In this document: positions 8,182-15,764 of the stretch, piece by piece | Position numbering within the stretch: position 1 is the stretch's first letter | Layout of the letters: each line of letters opens with the position of its first letter | Notes under the pieces: generated by a model | Databases searched by the model: none | What the model saw: only the letters and a program-made list of their open reading frames with translations | What the model was told of the DNA's origin: nothing | Translations under genes and position numbers: made by a program | Source: Paraclostridium ghonii | GTDB taxonomy: Bacteria > Bacillota > Clostridia > Peptostreptococcales > Peptostreptococcaceae | Assembly (NCBI RefSeq): GCF_030815085.1 | Contig: NZ_JAUSWG010000002.1 | Reading direction: 5' to 3' (one strand) | Length of the DNA stretch: 64,000 nt

Positions 8182-8567
8182 TTTAACGTCACTCAGACGA
8201 TTATTTTTTATTGGTGATGGATTTTGAGAGAACCCATCAAACTCATATAAGGAGATAAAAGTACATTTTTACATCATCTAATAACATAACAAATCCGAGT
8301 GAAGATGATACCTCTACCACCTTCACTCTAGACTTTTTAATCCGTATGAGAAGTCATCAAACTCACTCTATAAAATAAAAGGGAGGTAAGAATATGAAAA
8401 AATAAGATTGTTATGTTATTAAATCATGCAAAAAGATACAAGGAGGACTAGGACAATACCTCTACTATCCTAGCCAAATGTCAAATTTTTCTAAAAAACT
8501 ATACAAAGATAACATAGTTCGTTCACCTACCCTAAACCGAGTGTAGTGGTTCTCAACGGAACGAAGG
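8182..8567. repeat. Repeat- and dyad-rich non-coding region of the prophage
   Basis: No gene is supported. The stretch holds two hairpins sharing a loop: GAGTGAAG/CTTCACTC (8297-8328) and CTAGGA/TCCTAG (8448-8473), both with ATACCTCTAC in the loop. It also has an inverted pair of 14 bases, TAATAACATAACAA (8279-8292) and its complement (8408-8421), and direct copies of CATCAAACTCA. Its right part merges into an RNA-like motif (8518-8565). Such clustered iterons and dyads near a helicase gene fit a replication origin or a structured regulatory RNA; both are inference. Confidence 0.5.
8518..8565 (-). ncRNA. Pseudoknot-like RNA motif, copy B
   Basis: Read on the minus strand, outer arms TTCGTTC/GAACGAA enclose a loop with AACCACTAC and a downstream TAGGGTAGGTGA; ACC and CTA in the loop can pair with GGT and TAG in TAGGGT. 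The 12-mer TCACCTACCCTA (plus strand) is shared exactly with copy A at 11271-11317. It begins right after the stop of the 8568-8819 gene. Confidence 0.4.
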
Positions 8568-8819
8568 TTAAAAACTCAATGCCTCATTCTCTACTCCATC
8601 ATCTAATATTTTTTGTAAGCAGAATTCCTTTACAAGCATATCTTTTAGAGATTTATATTTCCAATATTCAAAATTTAGACTATCAATATAATCTTCAATC
8701 TCCTTAATCTCACTCTTATACTTATCAATATATAATTGTAAATACTCCCACGTTATCTGTTCATAATTATATTTAAAAGTCACAAACTCCAACTCATTAA
8801 CCTCATCTTCAAAATACAT
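8568..8819 (-). CDS. Small acidic helical phage protein
   Basis: The start at 8819 (MYFEDEVNELEFVTFKYNYE...) has AAAGG nine bases upstream; the alternative at 8837 overlaps that site. The 83-residue product is acidic and mostly helical, with a Lys/Glu-rich probable coiled coil in the middle (YIDKYKSEIKEIEDYIDS). I do not recognise it. It is flanked on both sides by copies of the pseudoknot-like RNA motif (8518-8565 and 8917-8955). Confidence 0.55.
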   Translation of the reverse strand: MYFEDEVNELEFVTFKYNYEQITWEYLQLYIDKYKSEIKEIEDYIDSLNFEYWKYKSLKDMLVKEFCLQKILDDGVENEALSF

Positions 8820-8916
8820 CGTTCTCATTCCTTTCAATTAATTTTTCACATAAAAAAAGAACCCTATTTCTAGAGTCCATCTTCTTCTTTTGGGCGTAAA
8901 ACGGTAAATCATGTTT

Positions 8917-8955
8917 TCCACCCTCGCACGAACCTAAAAAGCAAGGTTCTTAGCG
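8917..8955 (-). ncRNA. Pseudoknot-like RNA motif, copy C
   Basis: On the minus strand GAACC, about ten bases, GGTTC, then GCGAGGGTGG. Loop bases CCTTGC can pair with GCGAGG downstream, replacing the CTA/TAG pairing of copy B with a different but complementary pair. A simple 6-bp hairpin (GAACCT/AGGTTC) is an alternative fold, so this copy is the least certain. Confidence 0.3.
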
Positions 8956-8988
8956 AAAATTTATATCTTCTTTTTATTTTTAAGTAAG

Positions 8989-9084
8989 AGGACACTTTTT
9001 TGCGTATTTTTTAGGAAAATTCCAATTCTAATATATATTAGTAATAATCCGAAAAATCATAGAAAATACGCAAATTTCTGTCCT
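8989..9084. repeat. Large inverted repeat behind the helicase gene
   Basis: Arms with TTTGCGTATTTT and AAAATACGCAAA, extended outward by AGGACA/TGTCCT with mismatches between, enclose about 50 bases that include a perfect palindrome CTAATATATATTAG (about 9028-9041). It abuts the helicase stop codon. It could be a cruciform-forming control site, an origin part or an mRNA end structure. Confidence 0.55.
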
Positions 9085-10885
9085 TATATTCTATCTACTA
9101 TCCAATAAGTATCTTTTTTACTATTGATAGTTAATCTTTTTGATTCTATCTTAAATGGTATATCTTTCTTTTTTAATTCTACACTTATTTTTCCAGCAGT
9201 TTTTTGTTGTTTGCCATCTACTCTAAAATTTAATCTATTTTTTAACTCTTTTTGTTGATTCTTATTTAAAGGTATAGTTTCTAGCGTTTTTAAATAATTA
9301 TACAGTTCTTCTTTTTCGCTCATCTTTTTACCTTCTTTATTTAAATACTTTCTATATTTTTCCAGTATTTCATGTGTTATTTTTTCAATATCATTATTTT
9401 TCATATATCCTTTTATATCTTTTAAATCAAATATCCATGTCCCATAATTATTAGTTGTATGTACTATATGGCCATAAAATTTCAAATCTTCACTAACCGT
9501 TTCCCAAGTAACATCTTTTTTATCAACGTATACAACCCCATATTTTTCTTTTATTTCTTCTTTCATAGCCGGCGTTAATCTTACATTGAAATATTTCTTA
9601 TCTAACTTTTCAATTAAGTCTGGAACATATAGAAAATTTTCTATATTTTTACCTCTTTTCATAAGTTTATTGTAAATAGCGCTATAACAATAATCATCTA
9701 CAGGTTCATATTTATTATATTGCCCTATACGCTCACATCTGCTATACGCTCCTTCAGGATCTTGTAATTCCATATAAAAACCTTTAACATATAGTTTTTT
9801 TATATTATGTCTTACTCTATTTCTAGCCTGAATCCAAGTATAATCTTTAGTATCATCTATTATTACATGTTGAATTCTATCATCATATAAATTCCACCCC
9901 GTTTCGTAAGCAGCATTTATAATTAAAACATCTATATCATCAGGAAGTATACCTCTTTTTATATTATTATTTCCCTCTAGTAGCTGTTTTCTAAGATCAA
10001 ACTGAGACTCATTCATTTTTAATTCATTACTATCTTTTTCTTTTGTATTCTTAGAACACAACCACTCAGCTTTAATTCCATATTTAGTAAATAGTTTTTT
10101 GTATTTCTCAGATGTCTTATTAAAATTAGTGTATATAAGTAACTTTTCACCTTTGCCAAATACCCCATATTTATTTAAGATATACGCTTTAATGATATTA
10201 GGAGCATGATTAATATAGAATTTCTCATCTTCTGTATAACTTATAATTTGTTCTAATTCATTTTTATTAAACATTATTTTAGATTTCACATTATATTCAC
10301 CTAGTCTATACTCCGTATTTACTAAAGTAGCAGTTAATCCAAGTATTAAAGTTTTATTAGATATTATATTGTTTAGATTTTGAAGAACTCTACTATACTT
10401 GTATCCGTTGTTATCATTATCGTATTTACCAGCATATAAGAATAAGTTATGTATCTCATCAAATACAATTAAGTTATAATACTTTATTATTTCTTTACCG
10501 CTTTCATGCTCTAATAACATTCCCAGTGTTGAATAAGTAATAACTAGCATTTTACCACATTTACACTCATTTTCTATTAATTCTTCATAGCTTTCTTAAA
10601 TTCACTCTCAGATAATCGCTTAACTCTACCTTTAATTTCTTCATCTAATAAATTAGAATCTACTAGAGTTGATGTGTCACATACCATCATACATTTATCT
10701 AAGTTGTAGCTGAAATTCCATTTTAAACTATCAACATATTTAGTTGAATTATCCAATAACTCCTTATATATAAATTTAGTCTTTCCCGATCCTGCATGTG
10801 AGTTTATTATATTTAAAACTCCATAAGCTAAAGTTTTTTCAAACTCCTTCATTGCTTCCGATAACCATAATTTCTCCATAACCAT
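9084..10885 (-). pseudogene. Phage superfamily 2 helicase, disrupted by a frameshift
   Basis: Two frames together make one helicase of about 600 residues. The first (10885-10577) starts at MVMEKLWLSEAMKEF behind AAAGGGG and holds Walker A (NSHAGSGKTKF). The second, from about 10590 to 9084, holds the DEIH box, GLTATL (motif III), AAYETGWNLYD and QARNRVRHN (motif VI). Joining them one base back at 10592-10594 gives FKKSYEELIENE with no gap, so one A seems to be missing from an A-run. The family resembles replication-origin-binding helicases of Firmicutes phages. As written, the helicase is split: the ATPase loop and the rest are on separate products. A sequencing error or real mutation are both possible; no good slippery heptamer is present. 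Confidence 0.75.
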
Positions 10886-10898
10886 ATGTCCCCTTTTA

Positions 10899-11063
10899 CT
10901 ATTTACATAAATTCTCTTTATATTTTTTAAACATTGATTTAAAATAATCGTTTGAATCAAATAATATATATTTCTGTCCGTCCTTTTGACCTTTTCCTAC
11001 TCCTATAACTCTACATCCCTGTTTTATTAACCAATCTGCTTGCTTAAAATCAAATATTCTCAT
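10899..11063 (-). CDS. Small phage protein, 54 residues
   Basis: A frame running MRIFDFKQADWLIKQGCRVI to KKYKENLCK has an excellent GGAGG site five to six bases before its ATG, and ends 13 bases before the helicase start, so the two are probably co-translated. The pattern of a short beta-helix unit ending in a helical FDSNDYFKSMFKKY resembles DUF5659-type phage proteins, but I am not sure. Function is unknown; the position suggests an early/replication-linked role. Confidence 0.6.
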   Translation of the reverse strand: MRIFDFKQADWLIKQGCRVIGVGKGQKDGQKYILFDSNDYFKSMFKKYKENLCK

Positions 11064-11114
11064 CCCGTACCTCCAAAATACTATTTACATAATCATTAAT
11101 TAACTAAAATCTTC

Positions 11115-11208
11115 ATTATGCTAAGAGTACGCATATCTACATACTATGAGCATAATCTTCTTCACAACCCCTATGTGCGAGTAACAACTTTTGTTACGAT
11201 GCACCATA
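11115..11208. ncRNA. Two strong hairpins in the gap after the polymerase gene
   Basis: Hairpin 1: ATTATGCT/AGCATAAT (11115-11156) with inner AGT/ACT pairs. Hairpin 2: GTGC, GTAACAA, a 3-base loop, TTGTTAC, GCAC (11175-11204), a compact stem with small bulges. There is no T-run, so they are not simple terminators. With the pseudoknot-like motif at 11271-11317 they make nearly the whole 278-base gap structured. Confidence 0.45.
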
Positions 11209-11270
11209 TAAGAATAACAGAGAGTTAAGATAATTAATCCTAACCCTCATATATTTTTCTACACCAGATA

Positions 11271-11317
11271 TCACCTACCCTACGTTGGAGGCGTAGCGGT
11301 TTTTGCGTAGATCCAAC
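11271..11317 (-). ncRNA. Pseudoknot-like RNA motif, copy A
   Basis: On the minus strand GTTGGA pairs with TCCAAC, and loop bases ACC-G-CTACG can pair with CGTAGGGT just downstream, an H-type pseudoknot layout. It shares TAGGGTAGGTGA exactly, and ACC(A/G)CTAC(A/G)C, with copy B. It lies 25 bases after the polymerase stop codon. Confidence 0.45.
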
Positions 11318-11341
11318 ATAAGTAAGTCTTTGTATATTATT

Positions 11342-14300
11342 TTAAATCACATATAAATTTAATCTCTTAGCTTTAGTTAAATCTTTCTCTTTAGGGTTTT
11401 TGTAAGTTACTACTAAATATTTCCCCTCTTCAAATGGATTGTCTGGATATAACTCCCCTATAGCCTCACCAGTTTCACAATCAATAACTCTATCATTTTC
11501 AACTAATATTAATCTTTTGGGAATTTCAGTTAAATTATAATCTTTGACATTTAATATTAGATGTTTAGTATTTTTACTATTTTTAACTAATTCTAAAAAT
11601 GCCTCTTTATCACTATGTCTTTCCAAGTTACAATGTTCTTTACTGTATTTATCAAATAAATAAGTTATGTCCCCATCTACATTTAATCTATAAAAGTGGA
11701 ATTTATCATTTTCATCAAGTAAGTAAGTTTCTAGTTCCTCAAAGAAGAAGTTTATTATAAATCTACTACTTATTTTTGATGGATATTCTGCATTATCTTT
11801 AGTGTAAACTTTTATATCATTGATAGTTTTTAATAAAGTCATATAATCAACCTTATCTTTAATGTTATCTTGTATTTCTTTTCCTGTTAAAATGTCGATT
11901 TCATTGTATTTTATATTTCTTTCTGATTTTAATTCATCTATTTGCTCTTGAAGTTTATATTTTTTCTTACCACTTTTAGCAGATTTTTTCTTTGCTTCTA
12001 ATTCTCTTATTTTTACAATGTTACTATGTAATATTCTTTCATCGCTCCAACCTTTGTAAATCTTAGTTAACTTCTCTTTTATATCCGAATCTACTTTTAT
12101 ATCCTCACTTATATCATTTATAGCTTTGACAACTACATCTGTATTAGTTTCATATTCCTTTCTAGCTAGAAAACCAATTTCTCTTTCAACTTTATTTGCA
12201 AAATTATTTAGTAATGAATGAGTATTCTCAGTATTAGATTTATTAACAACCTTATTTTTAACTTTGAAATTTGCGTAAAATAAATAGAGCGGCTTTTCAT
12301 ATCCTTCCACCATCTTGTCCATAACTTTTTTCATATCAACTGTTAGTCCTATTTTAGTTTTTGGCGCATCAATAGCCACTTGTTGAAGATACAAGTGATA
12401 ATATGAGTTTAATTTTTCTTTTTGAAAGTTATTTAATAAATGTTCTTTTCTCATATCATCTGTAATATTATCAATATCTGTTATATCTCCAATTAAAACA
12501 TCATATTCAATATCTGCTTTTACTTTTTCTTTCTTATCATCATATTTTAAATCTTTATAATTATTTAATTTTGACTTAAATAAATCTACATAATTAGTTT
12601 CATAATCTTCTTTATCTGTTTTTATTCTAATATCGTTAAGTTGAGCTTGTATTCTATTTGAAATTATAGATCCATTATTTGAAATTTTCCCGATTAAATT
12701 ACCTCTTGTTTCTATAATTGAATTAAATACTACTAAGTCATAAGTTTCTTTTGTGAACTTATCCTTTACTGTATTTCCATCAAATTGATTATGGAATCTC
12801 CAGTTTTTACCGTCCTTTATATCTTCTATAACTGCATTGTATACTATCGAATTATCTATTATACAAGCCTCGTCCAAATCAAAATCAGCACCTGACATAT
12901 TTTTTGCAGATGAGTCTAGGCTTAATATTACTATATCTTTAGTTAAATGATTAAGATACTTTTTATATAAAGTACTTTCAGTAATCTTTACTCTCAGTAT
13001 CTCAGTAGGTGAGTTTAAAGGTGATCTAGCAGCAACTCTTACACCTGTTTCATTATTTACATATATTTCTCTATCTTGTAATGCAAATTCAGGTCTTTCA
13101 CCTAGTATATAATCTATATCCCCATTTTCTTTTAATTCATATCTACTTTCATCTTCAGATACTAAATAAAGTGAATGAATATATGCAATTGGGTCATGGA
13201 ATAAACGTTTATAATTTGCTTTAGTATATATTTTCCCACCTGCTAATTGGTTTATGGATTTATTTACAATGTGTGATACTAAAAAATCTGCTTGTTTTGT
13301 ATTTCTAAATTTATCATGTATTTGAATTAATCTATGTATTTTCTGTGTAGAACTAATCTCATCTATATCAGCTGAATCTGAGTATGAATCTCCTAATAAA
13401 ATTCTTAATTTATCTGTATCTTTATTAATAACTATATCTTTGAATGTATTTACAGTTTCTTTTGCTAGTTCATCTAACTCCAATGGTGTTAGGCAGAGAT
13501 TACTAAGTATCTGATAGTTCAATTTAGTGTATTCTTTAATATCTGATTTACTGTAGTTGATTATGTTAAATCCTTCAAATAAATGAGCGTATTTACAACC
13601 TTCTTCGCCCCTTTTAAGCGATTCCAAAGAATCTATATAATCATCAAATGACTTGAAGTTTTTAGCCCATTTACACATGCTAGAATTCATTATACAATCA
13701 TATTCCATAATATCTACAGAATTCCCCCAAAAATCTTTAACTATTAATGAGTTAATTCCTTTTTCATTTTTTAAATAACCCTTCCAATCAAATCCTGCAA
13801 GCATACCCTTAGATGCAAAACCTATAGAACGTATCCCTATCCATGCTAAAGGCTCAACAATTTTTTCACCTTGTTCTTTTAATCCTTGTCTTATTTCTTC
13901 TAACATAGAAAAATCTATTAATCCGCATCCATCAAAAGCTGATAATTCTAGCTCTAAATCTGGTTCTTCTACTAATTTTAAATTCTTTAAATCAATAGTA
14001 TCTTTATCTATTTGTTGAAATCTTAAATAGTCAGCTATATGCTTAAATTTCATTTCAGGAAGCACACATATCCTCTTATTAAAATCTTTTATATTTACTC
14101 TTGTTCCATTTGTTAGCGATAATGCTGTTCTTGAAATTACATCTTTATTTATAGCTAATTCAAATTCACCTTCACTATCTTTAACTTTCTCTTTATATTT
14201 CATTTTTTCAAGTTTACCAAGTGATATAATATTTTCCCAAACTGCTTTAAATCCTATATCATTTTTATCTATAAGTAATACTTCATCCTGTTTTAGATAT

Positions 14301-14539
14301 GATGGTGATGTTGTCAAATAAACATAATGTATTCCGCCATAATCAACTCCATTTTTAAGTATTTCTAATGCTTTTTCATTAGATTTTTGTGGCAATTGGT
14401 ATTTAATTATATTTAATTCTTCTAATTCTTCACCTTTACAAATATCAAATATTCTAGTAAAATCACTTTCTTCTAATGAAATTGGTGTAACCTGAAACTC
14501 TTCATATTTTTTTACTATCCCTTTAATTTTTCTTCTCAT
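11342..14539 (-). CDS. Phage single-chain RNA polymerase (YonO/RdRP-like, two double-psi barrels)
   Basis: This 1065-residue protein has the marks of the RNA polymerase superfamily that unites eukaryotic RNA-dependent RNA polymerases (QDE-1) with phage enzymes such as SPbeta YonO and the crAss-like phage polymerase. Barrel 1 shows AFDGCGLIDFSM (201-212) and IRSIGFASKGMLAGFDWKG (236-254), matching the DGxGxI and G.KGxL..D patterns. Barrel 2 shows VAARSPLNSPTEILRVKI (502-519) and the metal-binding loop MSGADFDLDEA (548-558). The family loop is DxDGD; here Gly is Leu, but all three Asp (552, 554, 556) remain. The rest is helical. It is probably a DNA-dependent RNA polymerase for phage genes (inferred from YonO). 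GGAGG precedes the ATG, and the promoter has a dedicated dyad. It is the largest gene of the prophage part seen. Confidence 0.82.
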   Translation of the reverse strand: MRRKIKGIVKKYEEFQVTPISLEESDFTRIFDICKGEELEELNIIKYQLPQKSNEKALEILKNGVDYGGIHYVYLTTSPSYLKQDEVLLIDKNDIGFKAVWENIISLGKLEKMKYKEKVKDSEGEFELAINKDVISRTALSLTNGTRVNIKDFNKRICVLPEMKFKHIADYLRFQQIDKDTIDLKNLKLVEEPDLELELSAFDGCGLIDFSMLEEIRQGLKEQGEKIVEPLAWIGIRSIGFASKGMLAGFDWKGYLKNEKGINSLIVKDFWGNSVDIMEYDCIMNSSMCKWAKNFKSFDDYIDSLESLKRGEEGCKYAHLFEGFNIINYSKSDIKEYTKLNYQILSNLCLTPLELDELAKETVNTFKDIVINKDTDKLRILLGDSYSDSADIDEISSTQKIHRLIQIHDKFRNTKQADFLVSHIVNKSINQLAGGKIYTKANYKRLFHDPIAYIHSLYLVSEDESRYELKENGDIDYILGERPEFALQDREIYVNNETGVRVAARSPLNSPTEILRVKITESTLYKKYLNHLTKDIVILSLDSSAKNMSGADFDLDEACIIDNSIVYNAVIEDIKDGKNWRFHNQFDGNTVKDKFTKETYDLVVFNSIIETRGNLIGKISNNGSIISNRIQAQLNDIRIKTDKEDYETNYVDLFKSKLNNYKDLKYDDKKEKVKADIEYDVLIGDITDIDNITDDMRKEHLLNNFQKEKLNSYYHLYLQQVAIDAPKTKIGLTVDMKKVMDKMVEGYEKPLYLFYANFKVKNKVVNKSNTENTHSLLNNFANKVEREIGFLARKEYETNTDVVVKAINDISEDIKVDSDIKEKLTKIYKGWSDERILHSNIVKIRELEAKKKSAKSGKKKYKLQEQIDELKSERNIKYNEIDILTGKEIQDNIKDKVDYMTLLKTINDIKVYTKDNAEYPSKISSRFIINFFFEELETYLLDENDKFHFYRLNVDGDITYLFDKYSKEHCNLERHSDKEAFLELVKNSKNTKHLILNVKDYNLTEIPKRLILVENDRVIDCETGEAIGELYPDNPFEEGKYLVVTYKNPKEKDLTKAKRLNLYVI

Positions 14540-14568
14540 ATTCCAACCTCCATTTTTACTCCATCCCT

Positions 14569-14595
14569 ATTATATTTGTGTGCATCGTGTACACA
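14569..14595 (-). promoter_or_regulatory. RNA polymerase gene promoter -10 and 19-bp operator-like dyad
   Basis: On the minus strand TATAAT (14574-14569) follows a 19-base dyad (plus-strand TGTGTGCATCGTGTACACA, 14577-14595) by two bases. The dyad matches that at the rha promoter at 15 of 19 positions and sits in the same place relative to the -10 box. No recognisable -35 box. Confidence 0.6.
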
Positions 14596-14615
14596 TCATT
14601 CCGATTGATTTAAAA

Positions 14616-14636
14616 GTGGTCGACACTATCGACTAC
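14616..14636. promoter_or_regulatory. Second dyad upstream of the polymerase gene
   Basis: GTGGTCGA, five bases, TCGACTAC: an almost perfect inverted repeat (one mismatch) about 40 bases above the -10 box of the polymerase gene. It may be a binding site for an activator or repressor. Confidence 0.45.
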
Positions 14637-14710
14637 AATTTAGATGTATTGTTATTTCTCAGTTCTTGACTCTAACATAAAATCATATAACTGGGATTCG
14701 CTCATATATT

Positions 14711-14747
14711 TTCGCCCACGGTGGGCGAATGTTGAAATTTCAACATT
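14711..14747. repeat. Two adjoining perfect palindromes
   Basis: TTCGCCCAC-G-GTGGGCGAA (14711-14729) overlaps by two bases a perfect 20-bp palindrome, AATGTTGAAATTTCAACATT (14728-14747). They lie ten bases after the zinc-ribbon gene stop. The GC-rich one has no T-run on either strand, so a protein-binding or origin role is more likely than termination. Confidence 0.7.
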
Positions 14748-14756
14748 TATATGTAT

Positions 14757-15197
14757 TTAATATAACGTAAATGACGATGATAAATGATTCATTTCTATAT
14801 TACCTTCACACAGTTTAATAAACATATCTAATTCTGATTCTGAAACTAATTCTTTATCATCTTCTAACTCTCTATCTATCCATTCTTGACTGTCTATAAA
14901 GAATTTTTTATTTGTTTGATTATAAATAATTTCTCTCCCCTGAATTGGTAAACTATTTATAAAATTTAAGATATCATCCTCATATTTATAAGTTTCCTCA
15001 TATCCATCTATTTGTGGCTTTTCATTAACCCATTTGTATAAGCTAAGATTGTCACAATCAGGACATAATTGAATTGTAATTTTATCATCGTCAAACTTGC
15101 TTCCATATCCTCTTTTAGAGATTTCATATTTAACTATTCCTTCTTTTTTTTGTAAACATTTGTGGCATAATTTTTTTGTGTTTTTAATATAGTTCAT
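14757..15197 (-). CDS. Phage zinc-ribbon protein
   Basis: The 146-residue product has an N-terminal zinc-ribbon pattern: CHKCLQKKEG (CxxC, residues 11-14), about 30 residues, then CPDCD (CxxC), which should bind one zinc ion. The rest is acidic with a DSQEWIDRELEDDKEL stretch. GGGGG lies before the ATG. It is the gene immediately upstream of the phage RNA polymerase and could be an accessory factor in transcription or DNA binding, but that is only inference from position and the ribbon. I do not recognise the family. Confidence 0.6.
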   Translation of the reverse strand: MNYIKNTKKLCHKCLQKKEGIVKYEISKRGYGSKFDDDKITIQLCPDCDNLSLYKWVNEKPQIDGYEETYKYEDDILNFINSLPIQGREIIYNQTNKKFFIDSQEWIDRELEDDKELVSESELDMFIKLCEGNIEMNHLSSSFTLY

Positions 15198-15218
15198 TTT
15201 AATTCCCCCTGTTTTTTA

Positions 15219-15247
15219 TTGACACTATTATTCCAAAGGGATATAAT
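15219..15247 (+). promoter_or_regulatory. Consensus sigma-A promoter facing against the early operon
   Basis: TTGACA (15219-15224), exactly 17 bases, TATAAT (15242-15247), on the plus strand. Part of the spacer and the -10 lies in a 13-bp inverted repeat (CCAAAGGGATATA 15233-15245, complement at 15270-15282), which may be an operator. Confidence 0.8.
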
Positions 15248-15254
15248 CTATATT

Positions 15255-15300
15255 GCGAGTATAGGTTGCTATATCCCTTTGGAGTAGCGCCTTTTTTATT
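15255..15300 (+). ncRNA. Putative ~45-base phage small RNA with its own terminator
   Basis: Starting about seven bases after the consensus promoter, the transcript would reach a hairpin GGTTGCTA (15264-15271) / TAGCGCC (15285-15291; one bulged T) followed by TTTTTTATTTTT. It runs opposite to the early operon, in the leader/3' region between the ribbon-helix-helix gene and the zinc-ribbon gene, so it is antisense to that junction. No start codon with a ribosome site lies within it. Confidence 0.6.
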
Positions 15301-15301
15301 T

Positions 15302-15484
15302 TTAGTATTTAAGTCTATCAATCTCTTCAAATACTAGATCAGTGATTACATCTCTAAGCGTTTTACCTTTAATTTCAAGTAGTTCATCAATCGCTTTATT
15401 TTCTTCTTCTGTAACCCTAATTGTTCTTTTTTTCATCAATTTAGACTTACCTTGTCTGTCATTATATCCTTCTCTTATTGTCAT
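15302..15484 (-). CDS. Ribbon-helix-helix DNA-binding protein
   Basis: The 60-residue product has the Arc/CopG fold pattern in residues 17-60: a short beta strand (KKRTIRVTEEE), helix A (NKAIDELLEIKG), a turn with KTLRDVI, and helix B to the end. Such dimers bind short palindromes and often repress their own promoter. AAGGAG lies ten bases before the ATG. Its promoter (TTGACA at 15544-15539 on the minus strand, TATTAT about 18 bases later) carries the near-palindrome GTGACGTCGC between the boxes, a fitting operator. With no lambda-CI-like repressor in view, this is one candidate for lysogeny control. Confidence 0.75.
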   Translation of the reverse strand: MTIREGYNDRQGKSKLMKKRTIRVTEEENKAIDELLEIKGKTLRDVITDLVFEEIDRLKY

Positions 15485-15514
15485 TCTAAAACAACTCCTT
15501 TGCTTTATATTTAT

Positions 15515-15544
15515 ATAATATTATATTGCGACGTCACTTGTCAA
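15515..15544 (-). promoter_or_regulatory. Promoter of the ribbon-helix-helix gene with internal dyad
   Basis: Minus strand: TTGACA (15544-15539), 18 bases, TATTAT (15520-15515). The spacer contains GTGACGTCGC (15537-15528), palindromic around GACGTC. A hairpin with T-run (about 15547-15582: TAAGG/CCTTA plus AGTT/AACT) ends the upstream transcript just before it. Confidence 0.6.
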
Positions 15545-15727
15545 TAAAAAATATAAGGAAGTTTCAATTAACTCCCCTTACAATATATATACCTTATAAT
15601 TAGCCATATATCGCAACTATTTTTGGACACCTAATTTCCCCTCATAATTATAATAGGAAATAAAGTTCCCTTTTTGTTGTTTTCATAAATTTTCGTAATA
15701 CAAATATCTATAAATGAATATAAGGGT

Positions 15728-15752
15728 AGCTAGATAAATAGTCTCCCTTTTA
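15728..15752 (-). terminator. Weak hairpin after the 15765 gene
   Basis: AAGGG/CCCTT arms with a loop of about 15 bases directly after the stop codon. No strong T-run; a weak terminator or processing structure. Confidence 0.35.
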
Positions 15753-15764
15753 TATACTATTAAG

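Noticed and set aside
10577..10600. Programmed -1 frameshift in the helicase gene
   Set aside because: The step back would give the right product, but codons TTT AAG AAA GCT do not form a slippery heptamer and no stimulating hairpin is evident. A lesion or read error is simpler.
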